Assembly: GCF_030272615.1 (NCBI RefSeq)
Contig: NC_081413.1
Span: 142,625,976-142,689,975, forward strand
Reading direction: 5' to 3'
DNA: 64,000 nucleotides
Origin: Cryptomeria japonica
Lineage: Eukaryota; Streptophyta; Pinopsida; Cupressales; Cupressaceae
This document shows positions 23,450-37,018 of this stretch, in pieces. Positions within the stretch are counted from its first letter, which is position 1, and each line of letters opens with the position of its first letter. The translations under genes were made by a program, and so were the position numbers. Under the pieces are notes generated by a model. It saw only the letters and a program-made list of their open reading frames with translations, did no database searches and was not told where the DNA came from.

Positions 23450-23969
23450 TTACAAGATCTTGAGGAAGATTACTCCTTGGCCTTTTGTGAGATTGTGTGA
23501 CAACATCAATCCAACAAGTATTTCAAACCTAATTGTGTTGTTTATCATTTGTCATTCTTATTTTCTTGATATTTTTTCCCCTAAAAGCATGTACTCTTTA
23601 CCATTATCAATGTTGTTGTGGAGGTGGGAACACCACCATGGGATTTGATTGAGGCAAGCCCCTATACAATAAAATTATTTTCCCCTTCTCATTATGATGA
23701 TATCTAGACTGTTATGGTAGATGAAAGATATAATGTCACAACACATTTGGATACTCTTAAACCATACTTTTTTGTCTAGTTTATTATGATTGAATTAGGT
23801 TATTATGATTTTTTAGACTAATGCATAGATTGATTCCCGACTATTCTCGTCCAAGGTGCACAAATCTTAATCTATATAAAATCATAACCCTATCTTTTCA
23901 TGACCTCCAAATATTAGTGCAGTGCACTAGTGTCCACAGTAGTCTTGCACAACTTTTGGCACCAAGTCC
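23450..23969. other. Unassigned sequence
   Basis: T-rich, without long frame, LTR ends or tandem repeats. It may be the older DNA into which the LINE and S4 inserted. Nothing more can be supported. Confidence 0.3.
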
Positions 23970-25020
23970 TGTTAGGTCCCGGAGACAACTAAGAGGGTGG
24001 GGGGTGGTGAATCAGTTGTTAAATAAATTCAAACAAAAAATAACTTAACCAGCTTAATGCTTTATACCACTAAACCAGTTAAGTATGTCGATAGACAGTT
24101 TTAACAATTAATTGCTATACCGGTAAAGATTAATGCATGAAACATAAACACAAAGTCATCCACAACACATGACACCAATATTTGTACGTGGAAACCCTGT
24201 AAGGGGAAAAACCACGATGGGAAACCTTACCCACAATCAGATGATACTACTGCACATAGTAAGTGTACATAGATGGGGTCTGCACATGCAGAAAGGCCAA
24301 CAACCTAGAGCTCACTGCTCAATCACAAAATGGGAGTCACACTGACTACAGTTGGATGGTTAAATCTAATAAGAATGTATTGCACAAAATAGTATCTTCA
24401 TATGTTGGATTTAGTACCAGTGTAATGCTGATATGCTTTCACAAAAACCTAGCTTCACCTTCAGATGATGTTTGTGTGTATTGCACTGCTTAATCTCGCA
24501 TATACCTTCACACAATTCTTTTTCACATCCCACACTTGATCTTACAAATAAGATATTACCTTTATACCATAACCTAAGAACAATTTTAGTAGGTCGGCTC
24601 TACAAGATATTACAATAAAAACATTTTAGAAATAATATAATATCTGATGCAATAACCGATTGAACATGTCGGATTAATTCATTTACACCAATAATTAATC
24701 ATCTCCATAGCGTGCCATGCTGATCTGGAAAAGGTAAACCTGTCGGTGTAACCCTAGGTAACCCTTGACCTATTTGTTGATAAAAGCAAATATGCAAATA
24801 TGAATATACCAATGATTAATTAATTAAGATAAGATGTCCACACGATGTCTTTGATATTACCAAGTGTCTTCCATATCATTTCAAGTGTCAGTGATCATTA
24901 TATCCTACCAGTGAACCATATACCAGTAACTATGCAATAGTTACTTACTTGTAGGTGAATGCTGCTAGATCTCCAAAGTGCTAGTGTTTTAGTAGGTGTT
25001 GATATCAATGACAAAACCAT
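23970..25020 (-). mobile_element. S4: copia-type LTR remnant
   Basis: Starts TGTTAGGTCCCGGAG and soon reads GGGGGGTGGTGAATCAG, the same layout as the start of the R5 LTR (G-run then GGTGAATCAG). At 24187-24216 it has the CGTGG/CCACG hairpin also seen in R5. The far end is unclear; CAATGACAAAACCA near 25019 may be it. No target duplication was found, so it may be truncated. Confidence 0.55.
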
Positions 25021-25609
25021 ACCAAAATACCAATAGGTTCTACTATGTGTCAACTTTTTTTATTTGTCTTATGTTTTTTCATATTTGATATATAACATAT
25101 GCATTATTTTAATTTAATAAATTTGATCATCACTGGCTTAGTTTACTATATAATCCAATAATCCTTGCCATTTACAACAAATAAACAAAACTCAAGTGGC
25201 TTGGATCTCTCTTGAGGATGTTAAGAAAACACAACACCTTTGGTCCATTCATGGTCCAATGTTGTATGGGAGAAGGATTGATCCAAAATGGCCTAGGACA
25301 TCTTTTCCCATATAATTTTTTTGTGAACCCAATTTAGCTTACATGTGCAAATATTTTGATTTACTTGCATATCTTTTTGAGTTTGATTTAAAGTAATTAA
25401 TTGATTTTGTGGTTACATTGGATATCTTATTTAGCATTTAAAAGTATATTATATGTTTAGTTTAGAAAATGAAAACAACTTATTTTCTTCTAACACTTCA
25501 TCAACATGTCCATCTTGTCATAAATTTCTTCTATCTATCACTTCCTATGATCATAATTTGTCATGAAACTTGTAATTTATTTGATTTTCATGACCCAATG
25601 TTCAGAATT
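25021..25609. other. Unassigned AT-rich sequence
   Basis: No coding frame of note and no LTR ends. Separates S4 from the left LTR of R3. Confidence 0.3.
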
Positions 25610-27242
25610 TGTAATGCCCAAAAGAAAACCCTAGAGAAACTAGACAAACTAGCCATCTCACTATATAATTTAGAGATAATTTTTTTTCAAAGATACAATA
25701 ACACATAAAGCCTAAAAGAAATACATCATTGAATTAATACAATCACATAACCTTAAGTGCACATGCAGAATTAACATAATTAAACTTCATTTCCTAGGGT
25801 ATCTTAGCGACATTTATCAGATAGAACAAAAGCATATATATGTGCATTTAACAATGATACATCTTATTTCCCTACTTAAGCTAAATTCTTTCACTACTCA
25901 TAATATAGGAAAGTAAACATTTAAAAATTAGTATAATAATCATGAATTATGACACATCTAACACTTCTAAGATATTAAGTCCATTTTAATACACCAATAT
26001 AAAATGTTCCTAAGTTAATAATTATAACATACAAGATAATCCACACAACCCTAAAATATAGCTGGTACCAATTTTCCTTAGAACGAACCACATGAAATCA
26101 TCTTACTTACATATTACATTTCATACAGGGTATACATTACAATTATATATTATACATTACAAATAAAATATCATGATACACTATTTACATGAATAATATC
26201 CAAATTATGTATTACAAAGATATTTCTTGAACATATAATATAGATCACATCTACTTCATGCATCCATAGCACAAGAACTAAAGAGAGGTAGAAGCACCTT
26301 TCACGCACACTAATAAACAACATGGAATCCCAATGGAAGAAAGCATCAAACCACTCTACCATGTGGAGCCAAAGAGGTTCACTCGTCGTGCTCCAAAGAA
26401 TGACATAAGGCCCCACACACACTCTAGACCTAGGCCAACACCTACACGACCATGGGAACTTAAACATACACAAGGACAGTAACATACTAAAAGACTAAAA
26501 CAACACAAAACATAGGCTTAACCATAGAACATAGACTCACTAGAGGCCTCTCAACATAATGGTTAAGGTCCTAGGACACATGTAGGGGAAAGTGTCATCA
26601 CATACCATCAACAAGGGCTATCCTAGAAATCTCTCACATGACCTTGGTTCCCAAGTGACACCCATGAGAAATCGACTCATCCTTTCATGAAGACAAGGAA
26701 GAATGATCATGCCATCAAGCCTTCCCATACTCATCCTAAGCCTAAACTAGCACTCTAGCCCATGAGTAGGGCACATAGTTATCTTGTTAATGTGAGAACT
26801 ACCCAACCCCTAAATTCATTAATTAAGATTATCATTGGATTAAGGAAGCTCCCAATGAGATCTCCTGACAACCACTAGGGCCTCAACACCCACTTGGAAG
26901 CCACCCACCTATTATGCTCCTAAAACCTAAGGATTAAACATAAACCATAAACATGAAAGAACTCAAAAATCCAAATGATACTTTGATACATTAGTTCTAT
27001 AAAATAATTGATCTATAACACATAGCTCAAACTTAATAGGACTCAAGCATCACCAAAATTACAAATCTGATCAACCAAGATGAACAAATACATAAGAAAG
27101 TGAAGATAAAACAAAATTCCTCAAAAACAAACAACCAGCCTTTGGAAAACCTCAACAACAAGCTATAAAACCCCTAAACAAACCACTAGTCTAATCCAAA
27201 CTGGCACAAATTTGAAAATCAAGTTGGAAATGAAAATCCTGT

Positions 27243-27390
27243 GAAGTAGCACTTTTGTTACTTATTTTAGCACATTTGTCACATACTCTAGTGCATATAC
27301 AAATTATTTAGGCACAAATAGAACTTATTCTAGCACATATATTCTCTATTCTAGCACTTATGTTATCTGTTCTAGTGCCTTTATGACAAA
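27243..27390. repeat. Degenerate short tandem repeats in R3 LTR
   Basis: Six or so imperfect units of about 22-24 bp built on TTCTAGCACATATGTTCT, with GC(A/G)CATAT or GCACTTATG cores. The right LTR has the same block at about 53845-54000. A related but longer unit occupies the matching part of the R4 LTRs. Confidence 0.6.
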
Positions 27391-28268
27391 GACTAAAACA
27401 CAAAACCGAAACAACTTTAAGCCCACCAATGGTCTCCAAAACGACTCTAAACCCAAAAACCAACTCATACTCATTTGAGAAGAGGGTGTTTCCTTTTTAG
27501 AAACCTGATTTGACATCCATAATACAAAAAATACAATTCACATGGAAATAAATAACAAAATAGCCTCTTAAAGAAGTGAAATTGAAACACTCTTTATATC
27601 CAATCAACAAAAATACAAAAATACAAACCCATAATTCTTCCAAAATTATAAAGACATCGTTTTCACAACCATCAAACAATCTTTATTCATTTTGAAGAAA
27701 AATACATAACAAAAGAAGATCAAGGAAACCACCAACCCAGATAAAAGAATAGTTAGACAGATAATTTGAGAAGAAAGACGTATACACACGTTCACTTCTT
27801 CACTCGACAATCGATCAACAACAAAACTAACTTTCTCCAATGCATACACAGCTACAAAGCTATCCAAAAACTCTTCAGAACCACTCTCAACCATGCACAA
27901 GAAAAATCCTACAACCCAAAATCAAGATTCACCTTCAAAAGTAAAATGCAAATCCTCCAGAATACCATCCCCGATCTGATTTTCAAAAAATACCTTGATC
28001 AACAAGTCTACTCCCATCAAGAAAAACCACTCTCTCAAAACAAAAACCATTCAAAAAAAAAAAAAAAATCACCCTTTCCATATGCACCGAGGACTCACTT
28101 AGCAACTCCCCATGCGAACTACACCTCACTCCACACAAACATTCGAAAGAAAAGGTAATAATTAAATACTTACCAAACACACTCCAAAATAACCATAAAA
28201 TAAACATAAATAACTAAATAGCATGATTCCCACAAAATAATAAATGTATAATTATATGAGACCCCCAA

Positions 28269-29296
28269 TAAATATATGTATGTGTGTGTGTGTCTACATA
28301 CATACATACATACATACATACATACATGTAGATATATGTATGTATATGTATATATATGTATATATATGTATAGATATATACATATATATGTATATATATA
28401 TATACATATATATGTATATATATATATATACATATATATATACATATATATGTATATATATATACATATATATGTATATATATATATATAGATATATATG
28501 TATATATATGTATAGATATGTGTATCTATACATATATATACATATATATCTATATATATATACATGTATATAGATATATGTATATATATATATATATGTA
28601 TGTATATAGATATATACATATATACATATACATGTATATATATATAGATATATAGATATATACATATACATGTATATGTATATATGTATAGATATATACA
28701 TATGTATATATGTATATATCTATACATATATACATATACATGTATATGTATATGTCTAGATATATACATATATACATATGTATATATGTATATATGCATA
28801 GATATACATGTATATATATGTATGTATATGTATGTATATGTATATATATGTATATATATGTATATATCTATATATATATACATATACATGTATATGTATA
28901 TATATACATATACATACATATACATACATATATATACATGTATATACATGTATGTATGTATGTATGTATGTAGACACACACATATATGTATATATATATA
29001 CATATATATATACACATATACATATGTATATGTGTATATATATATATATATACACATATACATATGTATATATGTATATATATATATACACATATACATA
29101 TGTATATGTGTATATATATATGTATATATATGTATGTGTATATATACATATGTATACATATGTGTATATGTATATATATGTATATATACATATATATGTA
29201 CATATGTATATATAAGTATATACGTACATATGTACATATATGTATATATACACATACATATATATATACGTATGGATATATACATACATACATACA

Positions 29297-29328
<32 letters not shown>

Positions 29329-29487
29329 CATACATACCGATACATATATATACATCTATATACATATATACAAATATGTATATATATGTATATATGTATG
29401 TATATATGTATATGTATGTATGTATGTATATGTATGTATATGTATGTATATGTATATATGTATATATCTCTATGTGTGTATGACATA
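28269..29487. repeat. 1.2-kb TA/CA/GTAT microsatellite with inverted halves
   Basis: Almost pure alternation of TATA, CATA and GTAT words. It opens with (TG)n, TCTA, then (CATA)n at 28277-28327; an inverted copy, (TATG)n then TAGACACACA, lies at 28948-28982. A further (CATA)n run is at 29282-29330. The equivalent site of the right R3 LTR (about 54900-54932) has only about 20 bp of ATATGTATATATA. Long YIYIH-type frames on both strands are artefacts of the repeat. Confidence 0.95.
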
Positions 29488-29891
29488 ACTAATTACCTGT
29501 ACATAGGACCATGTGTAATAATATATTTAGTATTGACCTCAACCATAAATTGTCATCCCAAATACAAAGATTAAATAAAGCACATCATACTTGAACCACA
29601 AAAACCTAACAAGATGACTCAAGCTAAACATTGGAAGTAACAAGACACTGACTATGTTTAGAGTGTGATAAGACCTTATGTCACCTCCGATCAACTGCCA
29701 TTGGGATTAGAGCCACACTCAAACCTATGAGACTAGGTGGAGTCAATGCTTAGTACCTACATCATCCCTTTTACATCCATAGTAATAAGACAACATGAAA
29801 ACACATAACATCATCAATGAAATCAACAAACATGTCCATAAGTATCTATCAAATGCATAAAAACAAGAGCGTGTCATGGAAGGGCACTACA

Positions 29892-30650
29892 TCCTCCCCC
29901 CTAGGTAGAGGATTACTCCTGGAAGTCTGAGAACAATTAGGGAAAGAGCTCTCTCATCTACACTGCATCCCCCCATGTCACTAAACACTAATCATTCTAG
30001 TCTCATTGGACCCTTACCTACTCTATGTCACAACCCTTGAGGGTCAAACCGCAACCCTGAAGAATGCACATGAGCTTGAAAGAAAGTTGCTTGTCCTCTA
30101 CCTACAAGGAATTCCAATCCAAAATATGGTTTAGATCAAGGAAATAAGGCCTCAACACTGAAAAATAGAACACATCATGGATGTAAGATGAGTTGGGGGG
30201 CAAGGCAAGATGATAAGCCATAGGACCAATCCTCTCCAATATCTTGAATGGGCCAATAAAGTGATTTACTAGCTTAGAGCCTTTTCTTTAATGGATAGGA
30301 CTCTTCTACAAGTGAACTTTCAAAAACACCTTATCCCCTACAGAGAACTATATATCCACATGGTGAGAATCTACATATTTCTTTTTCCTATCTTGCGCTG
30401 CCACCAAATGCTCCTGAATATGAGTCACTTGTTGTTCCATATCCTGAAGCATCTCTAGCCCCAAAAGAACATGATCCTCTAATCAGTCCCAACTTAGAGG
30501 TGTACGATAAGGTTGACCATAGAAATCTTGAAATGGAGGCATATTGATAGAACTATGGTATCCATTATTGTAGTCAAACTTCATCAAATATATGTAATCC
30601 TCCCACTGAGATTGTTGGTCCATAACATACATCTAAAGCATATCCTCAAG
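29892..30650 (-). pseudogene. R3 integrase C-terminal region
   Basis: Minus-strand reading from about 30480 to 30060 shows HLVAAQDRKKKYVDSHHVD, FSVGDKVFLKVHL, KGSKLVNHFIGPFKILERIGP, AYHLALPP, IHDVFYFSVL and VEDKQLSFKLMCILQG. This is the GPF/Y module and tail of gypsy integrase. Below it (IE*VRVQ*D) is a possible eroded chromodomain-like stretch. 29892-29902 is the polypurine tract (TAGGGGGGAGGA on the minus strand). Confidence 0.78.
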
Positions 30651-31200
30651 AACTTGATTAACCCTCTTCATTTTCCCATTTGTCTTAGGATGATACACTA
30701 GGCTAAAGTTCAGCTGAGCTCCCAAGGCATGCTGAAGAGAAGTCCATAACTCTCAAGTGAAAATAGGATCTTTGTCTGATATAATCTGGCAGTGAATCCC
30801 ATGCAACCTCATGATATTCTCCATGAAAACCCAAGCTACTCTCACTACTATATAGGAAGATCAGATCGGAGAGAAGTGTGTCACCTTGGTCAACCTATCA
30901 ATGATGATCATGATAGCATCATGTCTACAAGAAGAGATCAGTAAACCAACATTGAAGTCCATTGAAATGATGTCCCATTTCCACTATAAACCTAGGTTCA
31001 ACTGCAACAACCCGACGGGATGCTAATGTTCAACCTTCACTCTCTAGCACTCCAAAAATAAAGACATAAAATATTATACATCACATCTCATACTGGACCA
31101 ATGGTACAACTATTGAAGGTCCATGTGCATTTTCTTGACACCTAGATGTGCCTAGTAAGGTTCATGATGTGCCTTTGTCAAGATCAAAGTATGAAGCCTC
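30530..31200 (-). pseudogene. R3 integrase core
   Basis: Minus strand: AHLGVKKMH from the zinc-finger side, ISMDFNVGL (first catalytic aspartate kept), IIIDRLTKVTHF, QIISDKDPIFT (second aspartate kept) and YHPKTNGKMKRVNQVLEDM. In the family the last motif is GQTERVNQ; the catalytic glutamate is lysine here. Stops occur throughout. Confidence 0.8.
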
Positions 31201-31488
31201 TCTAAAGATGAAACATAGATATAGCCTAAATGGAAAACAAGACTATCTAACTCCAAAGAATATACTATGTATCTCCCCTATAGAACTCTCCTAGAGTCAA
31301 ACTCAACTCTCACCTCTTGGTACCACTCATCTGAAGGAAGTTCTTTGAGAATCCAACTCCTCAAATCCATGTTGAGTCATCACCGACAACTCATTTCTCC
31401 TATGATTCAACACATCTGCCACAACATTCTCCTTCCCCTAAATGTACTTATCTTCAAATTCATACTCGCAAAGGAAATCCATCCATGG
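31201..31488 (-). pseudogene. R3 RNase H to integrase junction
   Basis: The minus strand across 31488-31380 reads a degraded form of the family motif in which WLEFLCEYDF and the KYVKGKENVVADALSR box end RNase H: FPLRV, then GEGECCGRC in shifted frames. S5 interrupts this sequence at 31489, and the remaining part lies from 32319 upward. Confidence 0.6.
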
Positions 31489-32318
31489 TGAAGAAGTCAT
31501 AGTCAGGAGAGTCCTCAAAGAGAATAGTCTAGACCATGTAGCAAGAGTAAACACAATAGAAGCAACACAATGTGATGGAGGCAATGCCAAATCAAACATA
31601 TTATATCCTGGAATTCAAATACTAATTTGATGGAAATATGCGGGCTTTCAGATTTGGTACATAGGCCTGATTAGAAACATGCTCAAAATACAGTATCTGG
31701 GCTCAAGCTAGAATGTGAGCCAACTCAGGATCTCCTACAATTCTGATTATTTCCCTATGTCCTCAAATATGTCTACCATATTCTTAGTTACATTGACTTA
31801 TATGATAATCATAGCTTTAGGATGATCCACGCCAGTCCAATATGAAAACAATTACCGATGCAAAAGGTGTAGCACATATAACAACTAAATCAGCCTCTGC
31901 CAAAAGAATTCCTTTGAAAACAACATATAATGATGTGCATACCTAGGGGAAGGTCGGCCACAAACCAAAGAAAATTGGAGGATATGAAATCATGCTACGC
32001 AAGCTATGAAAATGATCCGCAAGATTCTCCATTAGCAAATAGGTCCAAGCGGCTTTAGTGCATAAGTTAGAAAATTGTCCCACATTCTTGAAGTGATAAC
32101 TTTTGGGAAAAAGATCCAAACGACCTGCAGACCTAGGATAAGCTAGATGAACATTTTCATGAACAAAATATATCTCTACAAGACCCAATGAACAAATTTG
32201 GAAAAACACATAATAGAATGTTAAAACTGCAAGGCCAAAATGAACAGAATAAAACTGAAATGTAAATGTTTTTTTGGTTGATGCAAGATTGCCAAGAACT
32301 AAGGATGCTCCTGCATCA
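31489..32318 (-). mobile_element. S5: solo LTR of the R2 family inside R3 pol
   Basis: 830 bp, TGAAGAAGTCAT to CTCCTGCATCA, homologous to the R2 LTRs along its length (AGCAAGAGTAAACACAAT block, terminal inverted repeat). Flanks are catgg and catca, an imperfect duplication. It interrupts the RNase H end of R3. Confidence 0.8.
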
Positions 32319-33500
32319 CATCATCATTTTCTAGCATTTAGGTTTAGTTACGTTAATATGTATCAAAAAATTTGATGGTCACTATACAACTTTAATTGGT
32401 GCCCAAGCAGAAAATGTCTCCACCACACCAAAGTATGAACAACTACTGCTAATTCCAAATTGTGAGTGGGATAATTCAACTTGTGATCCTTGAGCTTGCG
32501 AGACTCATAGGTAATCACACATCTGTCCTACATGAGAACTTCTCCCAAGCCCTCCAAAGAAGCATTAGTATACACAAAAAAATCCCTACTGGATCTGGTA
32601 CTACTAAAATAAGTGTAATAGTCAGACGCTCCTTAAGTGTTTAGAAAGTTGTCTCACACTAGGTTTTTCCCATACAAAATTCTTCCCTTTCCTCTAAAGA
32701 GAAGTAATGGGATGGTCTATCCTTGAGAATACTTGGACAAAAAAATGATAGTATCCTGCAAGGCCTATCAAACTGTGAACCTTGGACACATTAGTAGGTG
32801 TTGGCCAATCCGCAATAGCTTGAATCTTAGAGGGATCCACATTGAAACCTTCTCTGGAAATTACATGACCTAGATGCATCACCTCAATCTAAAAGAACTC
32901 ACACTTAGCTAGATTGGCATATAGTTGATTATATTGGAGAAACTGCAACACCTATCTCAAATTATCCTCATGCTCCTCCATGGTTCTCAAATAAATCAAT
33001 ATGTCATCTAGGAACAGAAGGAAACATTTGTTAAGGTAGGTCTTGAACACCCTATTCATCAAACTCATGAAAAATGAGGGTGCATTGGTAAGTCCAAATG
33101 GAACCACTATAAAATCATAATACCCTTAGCGAGTATGAATTTTTTTTTGATGAATGTCTACCTCATGGATCTAAAGCTAATGGTACCTTGACTTAAGGTC
33201 TATCTTAGGAAAGGCCTTAGCACCCTTTATCTAATTGAATAGATAATCAATCCTCAGCAATGGATAATGTTTCTTCATTATTACTTTATTAAATTGTTGG
33301 TAGTCTATATAGAGGTGAAGGGATATGTCATTCTTCTTAACAAAAAAGACCAATGCTCCACATGGTGAAACACTATGATGAATAAACCCCTTAGCTAACA
33401 AATCCTTCAGCTATAACCAAAGCTCACTCAACTCTTGAGTGGTCATCCATTAAGATGCTTTAGAGATCGGCTCTACTTTGGGAAGTAGGTCAATCCAAAA
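32319..33500 (-). pseudogene. R3 reverse transcriptase and start of RNase H
   Basis: Minus strand from 33500 down: [86 protein letters not shown], then HLGHVISREGFNVDPSKI and ADWPTPTNVSKVHSLIGLAG (32694-32882 is open). These are gypsy RT motifs with catalytic FLDD and a KIDLKSxYH first-aspartate box. About eight stops break it, several at positions where the family has glutamine. Confidence 0.85.
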
Positions 33501-33959
33501 ACAAATGCCATGCTTAGGTGGCATACCAGTAATCTCATTGGAAAAAACATACTATAACTCTTGAAGAATAGGATGACAAAGAAGGGGATCACCTTGACTC
33601 TCTCCCTCATCTAAGTTATTCACTTCCACCACAAACAACTGACACCCTTTCCACATACACCACTTCAATTACATAGTGTAAATCACATAGTAATAAATGG
33701 GTCGTTGAACACCCATGATCTCCACACTCTCTTCATGGTCTAAAAAACACTACACTATCTTCTAGTGACAATCTATACTAGTCTCGTGTGCCTCAAGCCA
33801 ATCTATGCCCAACACAACACCATAAGATCCCAATAAAAGAAAATGGAGATCAACACTGGTGGCGAAGACTCCTAAGTCCAACACAACCATAAACAAGAGA
33901 ACCCACAACTACATTGGAACCAGTAGCCAACTCAAATTGCTACTTATTAGATTGCTTTG

Positions 33960-34060
33960 CAACTAATAGCGTGCATCACTCCACTAAAAAAAGATAAATA
34001 AAGGAATTTGAAGCTCCTGAATCAAACAACATAGAGAAGGGAATACCACCTATCACACCT
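33960..34060 (-). pseudogene. R3 aspartic protease
   Basis: The minus strand reads TTGVIGGIPFSMLFDSGASN then SFIY. DSGAS is the catalytic box of the retropepsin-like protease between gag and reverse transcriptase. The surrounding frame is short because of stops on both sides. Confidence 0.75.
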
Positions 34061-34189
34061 GTGGTCTCCACAGCTATACCCTTTTTCTCATCCTGACAAT
34101 TATCAACTACCACAAAAAATCGATGGGATCTCCCTGCATCTTCTATAGTATGATTTAAAGGTACCTACCTCTGGTCAGACATTTTTGCT

Positions 34190-35150
34190 AATCTCTAAGA
34201 ACAATGAACTGTAACATGACCTTGATGTCCATAAGTGAAGCAACCTCCCCTACAAAAGCCTCTACCTATTGAAGGTGCACTAAACTACTAGAAGCTACCT
34301 CTACTAGAGTTCTTCTGATAATTTGTGTGTTGGTTGAGTAATATGAAAGGGCTTGGTGTTTTTTTGGCTAGAATACTTTTCTATCTAAGAACCACCACCA
34401 CAAGCAAAATTCTAGCCCTGAAAGTTCTTCCTCGACTGACTGTGTCCACCCTAGAACAATTTAGGATGACTCCTAGTAGAACTTGCTACCTATGATTGAG
34501 TACCCCTTGCACCAACACCTAAAACTAGAGCACTACCAATCTACACACCTCACTATCCACCCAGAGCCATAGACAAATTCTCCTCAACTAATTGGGCCTT
34601 CTCCACTACTACATCCATAGTCTTGGATTCAAAGACTAGAAATCTTCCACTGATACAAACATTAGGTCCCCTATCAAAGTGTTGCACAAGCATGGCCTCA
34701 TCATCTTCTATCCCTGCATATTTCTTAAGATGAAATAAATTATGCTCATACTACTCAAGTGAGATAGCCAATTGATGTAGGTCATGGAATTCATTTGCCT
34801 TCCTCTACCTCTAGTGATCTAACAGGAAGTGAGCACAAAATCTCTTTAGGAATATCTCCCAGGAGACTAGTGCTATGTCCAAATAAATTTTTTGCTCGTC
34901 TAGATGCCACCAAGTCAAAGAAAACCCATGAAGATGTATGATGGTGCACCTTGCCTTAGATTACTACTATACAGATGCATAGAAATACACCTACCCAAAT
35001 CCAAAATCCATGTCTCTGCCTCTATCCCATTACTAGATCCATCAAATTTAGGAGGTTGAGTACTGAGAAGGTCCCTCAAATGTCGTAGTATGGCATCCTA
35101 ATCCAGAACCATAATGTCCCTCCTTTGAGGTGACCTCTTTCTATGTCATG
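34190..35150 (-). pseudogene. R3 gag with zinc knuckle
   Basis: Minus strand: LRHLRDLLSTQPPKFDGSSN and TWILDLGRCISM near 35100-34960, then in another frame FCAHFLLDH, ANEFHDLHQLAISLE and GIEDDEAMLVQHFDRG, the capsid domain. At 34205-34265 comes GGCFTYGHQGHVTVHC, a CCHC knuckle whose second cysteine is tyrosine. At least two frameshifts and several stops. Confidence 0.75.
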
Positions 35151-35579
35151 ATGCTCAACTCTTACTTGATGATCAGAATGATGAGACTCTCCCTATTGGT
35201 TTTCTTCCTAACTTGGTCCCAAACAAGCAAGAAACTCCTAAAGAACATTAATTAACTGAGGAAGTTTGTCATTGCCCTACTGGTTCTCACCTTAGGCTTC
35301 CTCCTCCTGATGATCATATTGTTGATCCTCCTAATGAGCTTCTTCAAAAACATTAGGATGAGGATTCCATCAAGTACCCATATGGGTACCTTTCCCACAA
35401 CATCTACCCCTAGGAGGCATCTTATCTACACAAAGCACAAGACAACTATAAAGAAAAATCTAGGGCAAGCTACAACAAGGAACACTTAGAAAGTTGTCTT
35501 CATAGGTTAAACCTAAGTCACACTACTAGTTTGCATAATGAGCTCATATGAAACCATATTACCGAGTGTATGAACATGG

Positions 35580-35591
35580 GCTCTGATACTA
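35580..35591 (-). promoter_or_regulatory. R3 primer binding site (initiator Met tRNA)
   Basis: Minus-strand TAGTATCAGAGC, two bases inside the right LTR, one G-to-A change from the usual TGGTATCAGAGC. Confidence 0.8.
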
Positions 35592-35593
35592 GA

Positions 35594-37018
35594 TGTAATG
35601 CCCACCAAGAAAACCCTAGATAAACTAACCAAACTAGCCATACTACTAGATAATTTAGAGATAATTTTTTTTTAAAGATACAATAACACATAAAGCTTAA
35701 AAGAAATATCTAAATTGAACTAATACAATCACATAACCATAAGCACATAAGAAGAATTAACTTATAACATTTAAACTTCATTTCCTAGGGTATCTTAGCG
35801 ACATTTCTCAGATACAACAAAAGTATAGATATGAACAATTAACAATGATACATGTTATTTCCCTACTTAAGATAATGTCTTTCATTACTCAAAACATAGG
35901 AAAGTAAACATTTAATTGTTAGGATTATAATCATGAATTATGACACATCTAACACTTCTAAGATATTAAGTCTATTTTAGTACACCAATATCAAATGTTC
36001 CTAATTTAATAATTTTAACATACAAGATAATCCACACATCCCTAAAATATAGCCGATACCAATGTCCCTTAGAATGAACCACATGAAATCATCCATCTTA
36101 CATATTACATTTCATACAAGGTATCGATTACAAGTATATATTATACATTATAAATAGAATATCATGATACATCATTGACATGAAAAATATCCAAATTACA
36201 TATTACAAAGATATTTCTTGAACATATAGAATAGATCACATCTACTTCATGCATCCATAGCATGAGAGTTGAAGAGAAGAAGAATCATCCTTCACGCACA
36301 TAAACAACCAACAAGGAATCTCGATGGAAGAAGCCATAAAACCACTTGACCATGTGGAACCAAAAAGGTCCACTCCTCATGCTCCACAGAATGACATAAG
36401 TCCCCACACACACTCTAGACCTAGGCCAACACCTGCACGACTATGGGAACTTAAACATACAAAAGAAAAGTAACATATTGAAAGACTAAAACAATATAAA
36501 ACATAGGCTTAACCATAAAACATAGACTCACTAGATGCCTCTCAACACAAAGGCTAAGGTCCAAGGACACATGTATGAGAAAGTGTCATCACATGCCATC
36601 AACAAGGGTTATCTTGCCAGTCTGTCACTAGACCCTGGCACCAAAGTGACTCCCATGCAGAACCGACTCATCCTTCCATAAAGAAAATAATGACTAGTCA
36701 TGCCATAAAGCCTTCCCATGCTCATCCTAAGCCTAAGCTAGTGCTCTAGGCCATGAGAAGGGAACACACTTATCTTGTTAATGTGAAAACTACCCAACCC
36801 CTAAATTCATTAATTAAAATTATTATTGGATTAAGGAAACTCCTAATGAGATCTCCCAATAGCCACTTAGGGTCCCAACACCCACTTGGAAGCCACTCCC
36901 CCTATCATCCTCCTAAAACCCGGGGCTTAAAAATAAAACATAAACATGAAAGAACTCATAAATCCCCATGATATTTTAATACACTGGCTCTATAACAAAA
37001 CTAATCCATAACAGATAG
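35594..37018 (-). repeat. R3 5' LTR (right copy), first segment
   Basis: Begins TGTAATGCCC and aligns with 25610-27020. R4 interrupts it at 37018; the rest is 53618-55643. Total right LTR is about 3.45 kb. Confidence 0.88.

Larger units (their letters stand above)
25610..29891 (-). repeat. R3 3' LTR (left copy), 4.28 kb
   Basis: TGTAATGCCC to GGGCACTACA. Corresponds to 35594-37018 and 53618-55643. About 1.2 kb of its length is the microsatellite at 28269-29487, which the right LTR lacks. It also has two apparent deletions near its 29760-29850 end relative to the right LTR. Degenerate TCTAGCACATAT-like repeats lie at 27243-27390. Confidence 0.88.

Noticed and set aside
28296-28327. Regularly repeated short units that might suggest a CRISPR array
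   Set aside because: Tetranucleotide microsatellite with no spacers, in a plant-like genome.
28170-29486. 438-codon open frame and several others on both strands
   Set aside because: All lie in the TATA/CATA microsatellite and read as YIYIHTYI-like strings in every frame; no start context or composition typical of genes.
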